Shown: positions 46,771 to 56,827 of the stretch, in pieces
Layout of the letters: every line of letters begins with the position of its first letter
Position numbering within the stretch: the first letter of the stretch is position 1
Assembly (NCBI GenBank): GCA_041592335.1
Contig: JBFHQE010000002.1
Coordinates: 106,474-170,473, forward strand
Length of the DNA: 64,000 bases
From: JBFHQE01 sp041592335
Lineage (GTDB): Bacteria; Pseudomonadota; Gammaproteobacteria; Thiohalobacterales; Thiohalobacteraceae
Direction: 5' to 3'
Translations under genes and position numbers: made by a program
Notes under the pieces: generated by a model
Seen by the model: only the letters and a program-made list of their open reading frames with translations
Told to the model about the DNA's origin: nothing
Databases searched by the model: none

Positions 46771-47346
46771 ATGAAAAGCTTGCTGAAATTTATACAAAAC
46801 ACCCTGGTTATCAGCGTCTTCTACTTAGGAGCCCCACTCGTGCATGCTTCGGATCTGGACAAGGAAAGCTGCAGCCCGCTACTGGATTTCACCTTCCAGC
46901 GACTGAATACCAGTGAAGAAGTGCATTTATGCAAGGAATACGCTGGCAAGGTCGTACTGATCGTCAACACCGCCAGTAAATGCGCCTTCACTGGCCAATA
47001 CGAAACACTCGAAGCACTGTACGCGGAATATAAGGACAAGGGGCTGGTCGTACTCGGCTTCCCGTCCAATGATTTCGGCAAACAGGAACCCGGCTCGGAG
47101 GAACAAATCCAGAATTTCTGCCGCATGACCTATGGCGTGCAATTTCCCATGTTCAGCAAAACCCAGGTCAAGAAAGGCCAGGCGCATCCCATGTTTCACG
47201 CTCTCGCCAAGGCTTCTGGTCGTTATCCCAAATGGAATTTTCACAAATACCTCATTGGGCGAGATGGCCAGTTAATCGATGATTACCTCAGCTGGACATC
47301 GCCAAAGAATAAATCGTTACGGCAAGCGATCGAGGATGCATTATGA
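46771..47346 (+). CDS. Exported glutathione peroxidase family protein
   Basis: A 191-residue thiol peroxidase of the glutathione peroxidase family. It has a signal peptide (cut probably after VHAS near 27), so it acts in the periplasm, where glutathione is scarce; thioredoxin-like donors may serve. The catalytic Cys is in NTASKCAFTGQY, the Gln near GFPSNDFGKQEPGS and the Trp in YPKWNFHKYLI, all intact; Cys replaces selenocysteine. Its stop overlaps the next gene by 4 bases, so it is coupled to a MerR-type regulator. Confidence 0.9.
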   Translation: MKSLLKFIQNTLVISVFYLGAPLVHASDLDKESCSPLLDFTFQRLNTSEEVHLCKEYAGKVVLIVNTASKCAFTGQYETLEALYAEYKDKGLVVLGFPSNDFGKQEPGSEEQIQNFCRMTYGVQFPMFSKTQVKKGQAHPMFHALAKASGRYPKWNFHKYLIGRDGQLIDDYLSWTSPKNKSLRQAIEDAL

Positions 47347-48296
47347 ACAAGCGCAACAATCTTTATCGTATCGGCGCGGTATCACGCCTCACCGGCATCA
47401 CCCAGGATGCCTTGCGCATCTGGGAACGACGCTACCAGGTAGTCACGCCCCACCGCACTGAGAAAGGCGGACGACTGTACAGCGAGGAAGATATCGCCCG
47501 CCTGACAGCGATCAAGTCGCTGGTCGACGAAGGTCATGCCATCAGCACCGTGGCTAATCTAACACTTGAAGAGCTGAATAAGCGACTAAACCGCAATCAA
47601 CCGGCCGAGCCATCACGGAATCAAAACGAGATCAGCCTGTGTCTGGTTGGACAGGCTATACAGGTCAAGGCAAAAGCGCACCAGCATTGGCCTGACAATA
47701 TTTCACTGTCGGGCGTATTTCATGATCTACAGGATTTTCTTAACACAGATGAACACTGCCACACAGTGATCATTGAACTGCAATACATCGATAAGCGAGT
47801 TATGCGCAGTCTTGTCGAAGCCAGCTTGAATACACTGGCTGAAAATGTTGTACTGCTGTACGCTTTCGCGCCGACCAGCATCGTGACCCAGCTGCAACGC
47901 AAGGGTTTTCAGCTGATGCGCGAGCCGCTGCCTTTCGACCAGGTACTGCAACTGAGCACCGCGCAACAGGCACCATCTCCCGCATTGCAGCTTTCCTGGG
48001 ACATCAATGACATTAGCCGTCAGCCAGCTCCCAAGAGGCACTTCAGCGGTCGCCAGCTGGCCTATCTCTGCTCTGTCAAAAGCCGCCTGGACTGCGAATG
48101 CCCCAATCACATGTCTTCACTGATAGAGCAGCTATCCGCCTTTGAACGCTACACCGAACAATGCGAAATCAACTCGCCGCAAGATGCCGAGCTGCACACC
48201 ATGCTGCACAAGGCAACCGCCCGGGCACGCTGGCTGATGGAATCGGCACTGGACAGGCTGATCAAAACCGACGGTATCGAACTCCCGCCTGATTGA
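47343..48296 (+). CDS. MerR-family regulator with degenerate cobalamin-binding-like domain
   Basis: A 317-residue regulator. The N-terminal MerR helix-turn-helix (about 7-75) has YRIGAVSRLTGITQDALRIW and ERRYQVVTPHRT, as in the CarH/LitR branch. The middle region resembles a B12-binding fold in secondary-structure pattern but lacks the ExxH...GxxxVG cobalamin motif, so light or B12 sensing is unlikely. The C-terminus has an unusual CECPNHMSSLIEQL stretch that may bind metal or sense redox. It overlaps the peroxidase gene by 4 bases. Confidence 0.75.
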   Translation: MNKRNNLYRIGAVSRLTGITQDALRIWERRYQVVTPHRTEKGGRLYSEEDIARLTAIKSLVDEGHAISTVANLTLEELNKRLNRNQPAEPSRNQNEISLCLVGQAIQVKAKAHQHWPDNISLSGVFHDLQDFLNTDEHCHTVIIELQYIDKRVMRSLVEASLNTLAENVVLLYAFAPTSIVTQLQRKGFQLMREPLPFDQVLQLSTAQQAPSPALQLSWDINDISRQPAPKRHFSGRQLAYLCSVKSRLDCECPNHMSSLIEQLSAFERYTEQCEINSPQDAELHTMLHKATARARWLMESALDRLIKTDGIELPPD

Positions 48297-48398
48297 ACCT
48301 CTCGCCACTGAGAAGGTCTCAGAATCACACAGGAATCGGGCACAATTGCTTCAGATCAATGGCAGGCGTCCGAAATATCCTCTAGTATTGGGAGCGTT

Positions 48399-48752
48399 AT
48401 GAATCGAAGCGGACAACATTTTCTGGCCTGGCTGCTGAGCATCTGCATGATCATCATGCCGATGTCGGGTATTGCCCATGCCCGGATGATGCCGCAACCC
48501 GATTCTCAGGACACTTCTCTGATGCCCTGCCACCAGGTAGCACAAGATGCCCAGCAGCAAATCTGCCCTAAAACCGGCAAACTCGGCTGTAACTGTTGTG
48601 ATTACGTGATGCCCGCTGCCGGGTTGACCAGGATTAACGTTTCGCCGGAAATCCTGCTCTATGTCGCGATGATCTACCAGGAAGCCGCGCCCGACAGTTT
48701 ACTTTCCCAGCCCCAGGTACCGCCTTACCGCCCGCCGCGCCTGTCCTTCTGA
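48399..48752 (+). CDS. Small exported Cys-rich protein of the efflux cluster
   Basis: A 117-residue protein with a signal peptide (MNRSGQHFLAWLLSICMIIM, cut probably near ARM). The mature part has MPCHQVAQ, ICPKTGKLGCNCCDYVMP, suggesting metal binding, and ends PPYRPPRLSF, an ending common in small proteins of copper efflux operons. GGGAG lies 8 bases before the ATG. It is followed 68 bases on by the adaptor gene and is probably part of the same operon. Exact role unknown. Confidence 0.65.
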   Translation: MNRSGQHFLAWLLSICMIIMPMSGIAHARMMPQPDSQDTSLMPCHQVAQDAQQQICPKTGKLGCNCCDYVMPAAGLTRINVSPEILLYVAMIYQEAAPDSLLSQPQVPPYRPPRLSF

Positions 48753-48820
48753 TTCCAATGGTTACAGCAATAGTGGTTGCACTATTGCGCATATATGGAC
48801 GGATGAGATGGAGTATTGCC

Positions 48821-50065
48821 ATGGGCGCCCACCACTCGAATTTAATCAAGCATTTGCCATTACTGGCATTGCTCGCCTTTACCGCAGCCTGTTCTCAGGA
48901 AGCATCAGTAACGCCTTCCGAGTCGCTTTCGGCGGCACTGGATGACAATCCGGTTGAGCACGCGGAAAAGCACGCCGACCCCAAATACGTTTGCCCGATG
49001 CATCCGCAGATCGTCAAGGACGAGCCAGGCAACTGTCCGATCTGCGGCATGAACCTGGTGCCCAAGATGATCGGCGCACAGACCGATAAATACCCGGCTG
49101 TCACCGTTGGCGCCAGCGTGGTGCAAAACATGGGAGTGCGCACCCAGCACGCCCGGATCGACACACTCTGGAAATATATCCGCACAGTCGGACGCATCGA
49201 TTACGACGAAACCACGCTCACCCATATCCACCCCAGGGCGGAAGGCTGGATGGAACAACTGCTGGTACGCGCCGAGGGCGACCCGATCAGCAAGGGTGAA
49301 AAGATCGGTGATTTCTATTCTCCGGAAATCCTGTCGGCGCAGCTCGACTACCTGATCGCGCTCGATCAAATGGGCGAACAGCGCGCGCTCAAGGCAAAGA
49401 ATCGCCTGCGACTGCTGGGCGTCGCCGATTCAACTATCAGTCAGATCCAGAAAAACAGGCAATCGCAAAACCTGGTGCCGGTCTTCGCACCCGCCAACGG
49501 CATTGTCACCATGCTTTCCGCGCGTGAAGGCATGTACCTGAAACCGGAAATGGAATTTCTGACCATTGCCGACCTGTCGCGCGTCTGGGTGTGGGTGGAT
49601 ATCTTCGAACACCAGATCAGCTGGGTCAAAACCGGAATCAGCGCCGAGATCACCGTTCCGGCTTATCCCGGCAAACGCTGGGAAGGGAAACTCGATTACA
49701 TCTATCCCGAACTCGATCCGCAATCGCGTACCCTGCGCGCGCGGCTGGTATTCGATAACCCGGACGGCCTGTTGAAGGCCAATATGTTCGCCGAAGTAGC
49801 CATCTACGGTGGTCCTAAACGGGATGTCCTGGTTATCCCTTCGGAAGCATTGATTGAAACCGGCGAAAGAACCGTAGTGGTGAAAGCACTCGGGGAAGGA
49901 AAATTCCAGCCGATTGATGTCGTGGTCGGTATCCAGCGCAATGGCAAAAGCGAAATCCTCAGCGGCCTGAGTGAAGGCGACGCCATTGTCGTATCTGGCC
50001 AGTTCCTGATCGATTCCGAGTCCAGCCTGCAAGCCAGCTTCTTGCGCATGTCGGAAGGAGAATAG
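48821..50065 (+). CDS. cusB: RND efflux periplasmic adaptor with heavy-metal binding domain (CusB-like)
   Basis: A 414-residue adaptor lipoprotein. ATG 48821 has GGAG 7 bases upstream and gives a signal peptide with LAFTAAC lipobox; longer in-frame starts would spoil it. Residues about 56-82 form a heavy-metal binding domain (YVCPMHPQIVKDEPGNCPIC), then barrel-sandwich and membrane-proximal domains of the CusB type. It should collect Cu(I)/Ag(I) and pass it to CusA, 2 bases downstream. Confidence 0.9.
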   Translation: MGAHHSNLIKHLPLLALLAFTAACSQEASVTPSESLSAALDDNPVEHAEKHADPKYVCPMHPQIVKDEPGNCPICGMNLVPKMIGAQTDKYPAVTVGASVVQNMGVRTQHARIDTLWKYIRTVGRIDYDETTLTHIHPRAEGWMEQLLVRAEGDPISKGEKIGDFYSPEILSAQLDYLIALDQMGEQRALKAKNRLRLLGVADSTISQIQKNRQSQNLVPVFAPANGIVTMLSAREGMYLKPEMEFLTIADLSRVWVWVDIFEHQISWVKTGISAEITVPAYPGKRWEGKLDYIYPELDPQSRTLRARLVFDNPDGLLKANMFAEVAIYGGPKRDVLVIPSEALIETGERTVVVKALGEGKFQPIDVVVGIQRNGKSEILSGLSEGDAIVVSGQFLIDSESSLQASFLRMSEGE

Positions 50066-50067
50066 TC

Positions 50068-53000
50068 ATGTTAGCCAGGCTGATTCACTGGTCGATCGCC
50101 AATCGATTCCTGGTGCTGGTGCTGACGCTGGTCATGGCGGCGTGGGGTCTGATCGCACTGAAAAACACGCCCGTGGATGCCATCCCGGACTTATCCGATG
50201 CCCAGGTCATCATCCGCACCAGTTTCCCCGGCCAATCGCCGCGCGTGGTGGAAGAGCAGGTCACCTACCCGCTCACAACAACCATGCTATCCGTGCCCGG
50301 CGCACAGGTAGTACGCGGTTATTCCTTCTTTGGTGATTCCTATGTATACGTCATCTTCGAAGACGGTACGGATATTTACTGGGCGCGCTCTCGCGTACTG
50401 GAATACCTTAATCAGGCAATCTCCGACCTGCCCGAGGGTATCAATCCCCGGCTCGGCCCGGATGCGACCGGCGTGGGCTGGATCTATAACTATGCGTTGA
50501 TTGATCGCACCGGTCGACAGGATCTTGCCCAATTACGCAGCATCCAGGACTGGTTCCTGAAATATGAATTGCAGGCGATCCCCGGTGTTGCAGAGGTTGC
50601 CACCATCGGTGGCATGGTGAAGCAGTACCAGGTGGTCGTCGATCCGGAAAAACTGCGCGCGTTCGATCTCCCCCTGTCGCGTGTCAGCATGGCGATTAAA
50701 AACGCCAACCGCGATATCGGTGGCTCGGTGATTGAAATGGCCGAAGCCGAATACATGATTCGTACCCGCGGCTACCTCAAAGACCTGAACGATATCGAAA
50801 ACATTCCGCTCACTGTCACGCCACAGGGCACTCCGGTGCTGTTACGGGATATTGCCAATGTACGTATCGGACCCGAAATGCGTCGTGGCATCGCCGATCT
50901 CGATGGCGAAGGCGAAGTTACCGGTGGCATCGTGGTCATGCGCTATGGCGAAAATGCCCTGGAAACCATCCAGAAGGTCAAGGAGAAAATCGAGGCATTG
51001 AAACCGGGCCTGCCGGAAGGCGTCGAGATTATCGAGACTTATGACCGTTCCACGCTGATCAAGAAAGCCGTCAACAACCTGCAGGTAAAGCTCATTGAAG
51101 AGTTTGTCGTTGTGGCACTGGTCTGCCTGGTATTCCTATTTCATCTGCGCTCCTCGTTCGTGGCCATCATCACCCTGCCGCTCGGCATACTGGCGTCCTT
51201 TATCGTCATGCATCAGCAGGGCATCAATGCCAACATCATGTCGCTGGGCGGCATTGCCATCGCGATCGGCGCCATGGTCGACGCGGCCATCGTCATGATC
51301 GAGAACGCGCACAAACACCTGGAACATTATCGAACCCAGCACAACGAAATGCCGAAGGGAAACAAGCACTGGGAAATTATTGCCAGTGCCGCCAGCGAAG
51401 TCGGCCCCGCACTGTTCTTCTCGTTATTGATCATCACCCTGAGTTTCGTACCAGTGTTCACCCTGGAAGCGCAGGAAGGTCGCCTGTTTTCGCCACTGGC
51501 CTTTACCAAGACCTACGCCATGGCAGCCGCCGCGGGGCTGGCTGTCACGCTGGTGCCTGTATTGATGGGCTATTTCATTCGCGGCCGCATCCCGTCCGAA
51601 ACCAGTAATCCACTCAGCCGGGTTTTGATCGCGCTGTACAAGCCCATCCTGATGAAGCTAATGCAATGGCCGAAGCTGACCCTCTTCGTATCTCTGGTCA
51701 CCATGTTCAGCATGGCCATCCCCATCACTGAACTGGGTTCTGAATTCATGCCGGAACTGGACGAAGGCGATCTCATGTACATGCCGACCACTCTGCCCGG
51801 CATCTCTATTGGCAAGGCGCAGGAACTGTTGCAACAAACGGATCGCCTGATCAAGACCATCCCCGAAGTCAAACAGGTGTTTGGCAAAATCGGTCGCGCG
51901 GATACCGCCACCGATCCCGCGCCACTAGCCATGATCGAAACCGTCATTCAGCTGAAACCCAAGGAGCAATGGCGCCCGGGGATGACGACCCAGAAACTGA
52001 TCGCGGAGCTGGATGCCACGGTGAAGTTTCCCGGCGTCACCAATGCCTGGGTAATGCCGATCAAAACCCGCATCGACATGCTTGCCACTGGTATCAAAAC
52101 ACCGGTCGGCATCAAGATATCCGGTCCCGATATCAGCACGATCGAAAAGATCGGCCGCGAACTGGAAAGCGTTCTATTAAAAGTACCCGGCACGGCATCC
52201 GCCTATTCCGAACGCGTCGCGGGAGGACGCTATATCGACATTACCCCGAACAAGCTCAACGCGGCACGCTATGGCTTAAATATCGAGGACATCAACCAGA
52301 TCATTGCCGCCGCCGTCGGAGGTATCAACATCACGCAAACCGTGGAGGGTCTGCAGCGCTACCCGATCAACCTCCGCTTCCCGCGCGAGCAACGCAACGA
52401 CATGGAAAGCCTGCGCGACCTGTCCATCGTAACGCCCAACGGCTCACAGGTAGCACTTGGACAGATTGCCGATATCCAGATTGTTGACGGCGCACCCATG
52501 CTGAAAAGCGAAAACGGACGCCTGAATGGCTGGACCTTTGTCGACATCCGCGACGTTGACCTGGGCACCTATGTTGCAAATGCCCAGCAAACCGTGCGTG
52601 AACAACTAACACTGCCACCCGGCTACTCATTGAGCTGGTCGGGCCAGTATGAATACATGCTGCGCGCCAAGGAACGCCTGTCGCAGGTCATCCCGTTCAC
52701 GCTCATCATTATTTTCATTCTGCTTTATCTCACCTTCCGCAGTGGCCAAAAGGCAATGCTCGTCATGCTGTCATTGCCCTTTGCGCTGGTCGGCGGCTTC
52801 TGGCTGATCTATCTGCTGGGCTACAACCTGTCGGTTGCGGTAGGTGTCGGTTTTATTGCGCTCGCGGGTGTTGCTGCCGAGTTCGGCATCATTATGCTGA
52901 TCTACCTGGATAACGCACTCAAGGCGCGGGAAGAAAATGGACATCTCAGCCTGCAGGCCATTCATGATGCCATCATCGAAGGCGCCGTTATGCGCGTCAG

Positions 53001-53193
53001 GCCGAAGGCTATGACAGTCGCCGTGATCGTCGCGGGCCTTATCCCGATCTTTGTCGGCACCGGCACCGGCTCCGAAGTCATGAGCCGCATCGCCGCACCC
53101 ATGATCGGTGGCATGATCACCGCGCCATTGTTATCGCTGTTCGTGTTACCGGTGATTTACCTGATCTGGCACAAGCACAAGTATAGGCAGTGA
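50068..53193 (+). CDS. cusA: Heavy-metal RND efflux pump (CusA-like)
   Basis: A 1041-residue proton-driven exporter of the heavy-metal RND family, close to E. coli CusA (1047). Methionines in the contexts LMYMPTTLPG, APLAMIETV and RIDMLATG match the Cu/Ag triad of CusA. The proton relay helix has LGGIAIAIGAMVDAAIVM, and GFIALAGVAAEFG is typical. No CusC-like outer-membrane channel or CusF is present, so the channel must be elsewhere. It ends 14 bases from the convergent tRNA-Met. Confidence 0.94.
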   Translation: MLARLIHWSIANRFLVLVLTLVMAAWGLIALKNTPVDAIPDLSDAQVIIRTSFPGQSPRVVEEQVTYPLTTTMLSVPGAQVVRGYSFFGDSYVYVIFEDGTDIYWARSRVLEYLNQAISDLPEGINPRLGPDATGVGWIYNYALIDRTGRQDLAQLRSIQDWFLKYELQAIPGVAEVATIGGMVKQYQVVVDPEKLRAFDLPLSRVSMAIKNANRDIGGSVIEMAEAEYMIRTRGYLKDLNDIENIPLTVTPQGTPVLLRDIANVRIGPEMRRGIADLDGEGEVTGGIVVMRYGENALETIQKVKEKIEALKPGLPEGVEIIETYDRSTLIKKAVNNLQVKLIEEFVVVALVCLVFLFHLRSSFVAIITLPLGILASFIVMHQQGINANIMSLGGIAIAIGAMVDAAIVMIENAHKHLEHYRTQHNEMPKGNKHWEIIASAASEVGPALFFSLLIITLSFVPVFTLEAQEGRLFSPLAFTKTYAMAAAAGLAVTLVPVLMGYFIRGRIPSETSNPLSRVLIALYKPILMKLMQWPKLTLFVSLVTMFSMAIPITELGSEFMPELDEGDLMYMPTTLPGISIGKAQELLQQTDRLIKTIPEVKQVFGKIGRADTATDPAPLAMIETVIQLKPKEQWRPGMTTQKLIAELDATVKFPGVTNAWVMPIKTRIDMLATGIKTPVGIKISGPDISTIEKIGRELESVLLKVPGTASAYSERVAGGRYIDITPNKLNAARYGLNIEDINQIIAAAVGGINITQTVEGLQRYPINLRFPREQRNDMESLRDLSIVTPNGSQVALGQIADIQIVDGAPMLKSENGRLNGWTFVDIRDVDLGTYVANAQQTVREQLTLPPGYSLSWSGQYEYMLRAKERLSQVIPFTLIIIFILLYLTFRSGQKAMLVMLSLPFALVGGFWLIYLLGYNLSVAVGVGFIALAGVAAEFGIIMLIYLDNALKAREENGHLSLQAIHDAIIEGAVMRVRPKAMTVAVIVAGLIPIFVGTGTGSEVMSRIAAPMIGGMITAPLLSLFVLPVIYLIWHKHKYRQ

Positions 53194-53206
53194 GAGGATT
53201 AAAAAA

Positions 53207-53283
53207 TGGTGGCTACGCCCTGACTCGAACAGGGGACCCCAACATTATGAGTGTTGTGCTCTAACCAACTGAGCTACGTAGCC
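53207..53283 (-). tRNA. tRNA-Met (CAT), elongator type
   Basis: A 77-base cloverleaf with encoded CCA. It begins GGCTACGTAGCTCAGTTGG, has anticodon loop CTCATAA and T-arm GTTCGAGTC. The acceptor stem GGCTACG pairs with CGTAGCC, so it is the elongator and not the initiator tRNA. TTTTTT follows the CCA and may serve as terminator. Confidence 0.96.
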
Positions 53284-53328
53284 ATTTTGATCTACTGGGC
53301 GCCGGAACCGGAGCCCGAAAGAGGGTGC

Positions 53329-53357
53329 ATTCTAGGGATTAAATGGTTTTTTGTCCA
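53329..53357 (-). promoter_or_regulatory. Sigma-70 promoter of tRNA-Met
   Basis: TGGACA (53352-53357) and TAGAAT (53329-53334) on the minus strand are separated by exactly 17 bases. They lie about 46 bases upstream of the tRNA 5' end. The GC-rich GCACCC after the -10 is a stringent-type discriminator. Confidence 0.65.
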
Positions 53358-53364
53358 GTCGAAA

Positions 53365-53396
53365 CACCCCTGGATTCCGGCTTTCGCCGGAATGAC
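53365..53396. repeat. REP-like palindromic repeat
   Basis: ATTCCGGC (53374-53381) and GCCGGAAT (53386-53393) with TTTC loop. The 28 bases 53369-53396 are the exact reverse complement of 46270-46297. It sits just downstream of ychF and adjoins the -35 of the tRNA-Met promoter. Confidence 0.8.
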
Positions 53397-53407
53397 AAAC
53401 AAAGGTT

Positions 53408-54499
53408 TCAGACGTTGAAGCGGAAATGCATGACATCGCCATCTTTGACGATGTACTCCTTCCCTTCCAGGCGCAGCTTGCCCGCCTCCTTGGCGCCCTG
53501 CTCGCCCTTACAGGCGACGAAATCGTCATAGGAGGTCACTTCCGCCCGGATAAAACCTTTTTCGAAATCCGTGTGGATCACGCCCGCGGCCTGCGGTGCG
53601 GTATCACCAATATGAATGGTCCAGGCACGCACTTCCTTTACGCCCGCCGTGAAATAGGTCTGCAGCCCCAGAAGCTTGAACCCGGCGCGAATGACGCGAT
53701 TGAGACCCGGCTCTTCCAATCCCAGCTCTTCCAGGAATAGCGCGCGCTCTTCCTCGTCCAGCGCAATCAGCTCCGCCTCGATCGCGGCACAGACGGCCAC
53801 CACCACGGCACCCTCGCCCTCGGCGAGTTGCCGGACGGCATCCAGGTGCGGATTATTCTCGAAGCCGTCTTCCGCCACGTTGGCGATATACATGGTCGGC
53901 TTGATCGTCAGCAGGTGCAGGTCGTACAACGCATCCTGCTCCTTATCAGAGAGGGTCATGGCGCGCACCGGCTTGCCTTCATCCAGCCAGAGCTTGACCT
54001 TCTCCAGCGCCTCCAGCTTGGCCTTCGCGTCCTTGTTACCACTCTTGGCCACTTTCTCGGTGCGCTGAATGCCTTTCTCTACGGAATCAAGGTCCGCCAG
54101 CGCCAATTCGGTGTTGATCACTTCGATATCGGACAAGGGATGAATCTTACCGGCCACATGCACCACGTTTTCATCCTCGAAACAACGTACCACGTGGGCA
54201 ATTGCATCGGTCTCGCGGATATTGGCCAGAAACTTGTTGCCAAGCCCTTCGCCCTTGGACGCACCCGCCACCAGTCCGGCAATATCGACAAACTCCACCG
54301 TGGTCGGCAACACCTGTTGCGGATTCACGATCTCTTCCAGCTTGTCCAGCCGCGGGTCCGGTACCGGAACAATGCCGACGTTCGGCTCAATGGTGCAGAA
54401 AGGATAGTTTTCCGCCTGAATTCCCGCCTTGGTCAAGGCGTTAAACAAGGTGGATTTACCTACGTTCGGCAGGCCCACAATGCCACATTTCATTCCCAT
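53408..54499 (-). CDS. ychF: Redox-regulated ATPase YchF
   Basis: Obg-family P-loop protein that hydrolyses ATP (Ola1/YchF class) and binds ribosomes. 363 residues, as in E. coli. The P-loop is [11 protein letters not shown] (near 9), then [14 protein letters not shown] and a C-terminal TGS domain. The [11 protein letters not shown] start matches the family. It lies 24 bases after pth, its conserved neighbour. Confidence 0.96.
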   Translation of the reverse strand: MGMKCGIVGLPNVGKSTLFNALTKAGIQAENYPFCTIEPNVGIVPVPDPRLDKLEEIVNPQQVLPTTVEFVDIAGLVAGASKGEGLGNKFLANIRETDAIAHVVRCFEDENVVHVAGKIHPLSDIEVINTELALADLDSVEKGIQRTEKVAKSGNKDAKAKLEALEKVKLWLDEGKPVRAMTLSDKEQDALYDLHLLTIKPTMYIANVAEDGFENNPHLDAVRQLAEGEGAVVVAVCAAIEAELIALDEEERALFLEELGLEEPGLNRVIRAGFKLLGLQTYFTAGVKEVRAWTIHIGDTAPQAAGVIHTDFEKGFIRAEVTSYDDFVACKGEQGAKEAGKLRLEGKEYIVKDGDVMHFRFNV

Positions 54500-54523
54500 G
54501 TTGTTTGTTCCAACCCTGTTTAA

Positions 54524-55108
54524 TTACTTGCTATGCAACTGATGCATGGCTTTTTCAAGTTCGCCTTTCACCAGCAGCGGAATAATCTTGTACGCATCAT
54601 CCAGCGAACGATCGATTTCGATCTGTTCATCCCGCGTAGCCTTCTTCAGCACATAGTCCACAACCTGGTCCTTGTGCCCGGGATGGCCCACGCCGACGCG
54701 CAGACGCAGAAAATCCTTTCCCAGGTGCGCCATGATGTCGCGCAGGCCGTTATGCCCGCCATGGCCGCCTCCGCGCTTCAGTCGCACCGTGCCCGGCGGC
54801 AAATCCAGTTCATCGTGAACTACCAGAATATTTTGCACGGGTATGCGAAAAAAACTCGCGATCGCGGCAACCGACTGACCACTGTTGTTCATGTAAGTTG
54901 TCGGTTTGATCAAACGACAATCTTCGCCTTCGATGGTGCAGCGTCCGGCATCGCCGAAGAAACGCGCTTCTGGCCTGAGCCCACAAAAAAACCGGCGATC
55001 CAGCTCATCGACGAACCAGAAACCGGCATTATGCCGGGTTTGTTCGTATTTGGACCCCGGATTACCGAGGCCCACGACAAGCTGCACCGCCGGTGCTTGA
55101 CTAGCCAT
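54524..55108 (-). CDS. pth: Peptidyl-tRNA hydrolase
   Basis: Frees tRNA from peptidyl-tRNA that drops off ribosomes. 194 residues. LVVGLGNPGSKYEQTRHNAG has the catalytic His (near 25) and the Asn; KPTTYMNNSGQSV and HDELDLPPGT are conserved. It follows rplY by 12 bases. Confidence 0.97.
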   Translation of the reverse strand: MASQAPAVQLVVGLGNPGSKYEQTRHNAGFWFVDELDRRFFCGLRPEARFFGDAGRCTIEGEDCRLIKPTTYMNNSGQSVAAIASFFRIPVQNILVVHDELDLPPGTVRLKRGGGHGGHNGLRDIMAHLGKDFLRLRVGVGHPGHKDQVVDYVLKKATRDEQIEIDRSLDDAYKIIPLLVKGELEKAMHQLHSK

Positions 55109-55120
55109 CAGCCCTGCGAA

Positions 55121-55753
55121 TTACTCTTCGCTGGCTTCTTCTTCGCCACCTTCTACTTCTTCGTCACCACCACCCTTCTTGGCGTGGATAGTCACGATCG
55201 CCTGGTCGTGCGCGTCGCCTTTCAGCATTTCGGTGAACTGAACGCCTTCCGGCAACTTCACGTCAGACATGTGCAGAGTTTCGCCCGCATTCATCTCGGA
55301 TACATCGATCTCGATAAATTCCGGCAGGTTTTTCGCCAGACAGGTCATGTCGGCTTCGGTCATTTCATGCATGACCATACCGCCCTGCAGCTTCACGCCC
55401 GGCGCAACTTCTTCACCCTTGAAGTGAATCGGCACGCGCACGTGGATCTTGTCGTTGGCGCTGACACGCTGAAAATCCGCATGCGAGATGAGCGGCTTCC
55501 AGGGATGGCGCTGCAGATCGCGCAGTACGGCCTGCTGTGCCTTGCCGTCTACCTTGATAGTCAGGATATGTGAATAAAAGGCTTCATGCTCCAGGCTGTG
55601 CAGGATGGTATCGTGATCGATAGTCAGCGCAACCGGGTCTTCCTGACCGCCGTAAATAACAGCCGGAATCTTGCCCGAACGACGCAGGCGGCGGCTCGCA
55701 CCTTTCCCCAGGTCAGTACGGATCTCGGCATTCAGTTCGAATGACAAACTCAT
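55121..55753 (-). CDS. rplY: 50S ribosomal protein L25/general stress protein Ctc
   Basis: Binds 5S rRNA. At 210 residues it is the longer Ctc/TL5 type: an N-terminal L25 domain (about 5-95) plus a C-terminal beta domain. RTDLGKGASRRLRRSGKIPAV is the signature. It ends in a very acidic tail (EEVEGGEEEASEE). It lies between prs and pth as usual. Confidence 0.95.
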   Translation of the reverse strand: MSLSFELNAEIRTDLGKGASRRLRRSGKIPAVIYGGQEDPVALTIDHDTILHSLEHEAFYSHILTIKVDGKAQQAVLRDLQRHPWKPLISHADFQRVSANDKIHVRVPIHFKGEEVAPGVKLQGGMVMHEMTEADMTCLAKNLPEFIEIDVSEMNAGETLHMSDVKLPEGVQFTEMLKGDAHDQAIVTIHAKKGGGDEEVEGGEEEASEE

Positions 55754-55838
55754 GGTACTTACTCCACTTTAACTGGGAACAGAACCGGATTCTGCCCCCA
55801 TTCGCTAAACCTCCCCCGCGACCAGGGGAGGACCAGGG

Positions 55839-56798
55839 TCAATCCATAAACAATGAACTGACCGATTCTTCATCGCTGATGCGGCGCATGGTCTCTGCCA
55901 GCATTTCAGCAATACTCAACTGACGAATGCGATCACACTTCTGTGCATCGCTGCGTAACGGGATGGTATCGGTCACCACCAATTCATCCAGTTGCGAATT
56001 CTCAATATTCTTGATGGCCGGACCTGATAACACCGGGTGCGTACAATAGGCGGAAACCGTAGCCGCGCCATGCTCTTTCAAAGCTGCCGCCGCCTTACAC
56101 AAGGTGCCCGCGGTATCCACCAGGTCATCGATTAACACGCAATTGCGACCTTCCACTTCACCGATGATATGCATCACCTGGGACACGTTGGCCTTGGGCC
56201 GACGCTTGTCGATAATCGCCAGGTCGGCATCGTCCAGTCGCTTGGCCAGTGCCCGGGCGCGCACCACGCCACCCACGTCCGGTGACACCACCATCAGGTT
56301 CGGGTACTTCTGTCGCCAGATATCACCCAGCAGGATCGGCGATGCGTACACGTTATCCACCGGCACGCTGAAAAAGCCCTGAATCTGATCGGCATGCAAG
56401 TCCACGGTCAATACGCGGGTCGCGCCGACATTGCAGATCATGTCCGCCACCACCTTGGCCGTGATCGGCACGCGCGCCGAACGCGGACGACGATCCTGTC
56501 GGGCATAACCGAAATACGGAATCACCGTGGTGATGCGGCCAGCGGACGCACGCTTCAGTGCATCCACCATGACCATCAATTCCATAATATTGTCGTTGGT
56601 GGGTTCACAGGTCGGCTGCACGATAAAGACATCCTTACCGCGCACGTTCTCCATGATTTCCACCATGATCTCGCCATCGCTGAAACTGCCCACCACGGCC
56701 TTGCCCAACGGCAGGCGTAAATGGGCCACGATGGCCTGGGCCAGTTGTGGGTTTGCGTTACCGGCAAACACCATCATGCGGCTGTCCAAATCGGACAC
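55839..56798 (-). CDS. prs: Ribose-phosphate pyrophosphokinase
   Basis: Makes PRPP for nucleotide, His and Trp synthesis. 319 residues. Motifs: [44 protein letters not shown] and the PRPP loop [12 protein letters not shown]. It lies downstream of tRNA-Gln behind a terminator. Confidence 0.97.
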   Translation of the reverse strand: MSDLDSRMMVFAGNANPQLAQAIVAHLRLPLGKAVVGSFSDGEIMVEIMENVRGKDVFIVQPTCEPTNDNIMELMVMVDALKRASAGRITTVIPYFGYARQDRRPRSARVPITAKVVADMICNVGATRVLTVDLHADQIQGFFSVPVDNVYASPILLGDIWRQKYPNLMVVSPDVGGVVRARALAKRLDDADLAIIDKRRPKANVSQVMHIIGEVEGRNCVLIDDLVDTAGTLCKAAAALKEHGAATVSAYCTHPVLSGPAIKNIENSQLDELVVTDTIPLRSDAQKCDRIRQLSIAEMLAETMRRISDEESVSSLFMD

Positions 56799-56827
56799 TG
56801 GTCACCTCGCTTAACTGCTCCAACGAC

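Noticed and set aside
48346..48359. FNR box upstream of the cus-like genes
   Set aside because: One position departs from the palindrome (TTGCT for TTGAT) and the site is far from a clear promoter, so I mention it only as a possibility and do not list it as a feature.
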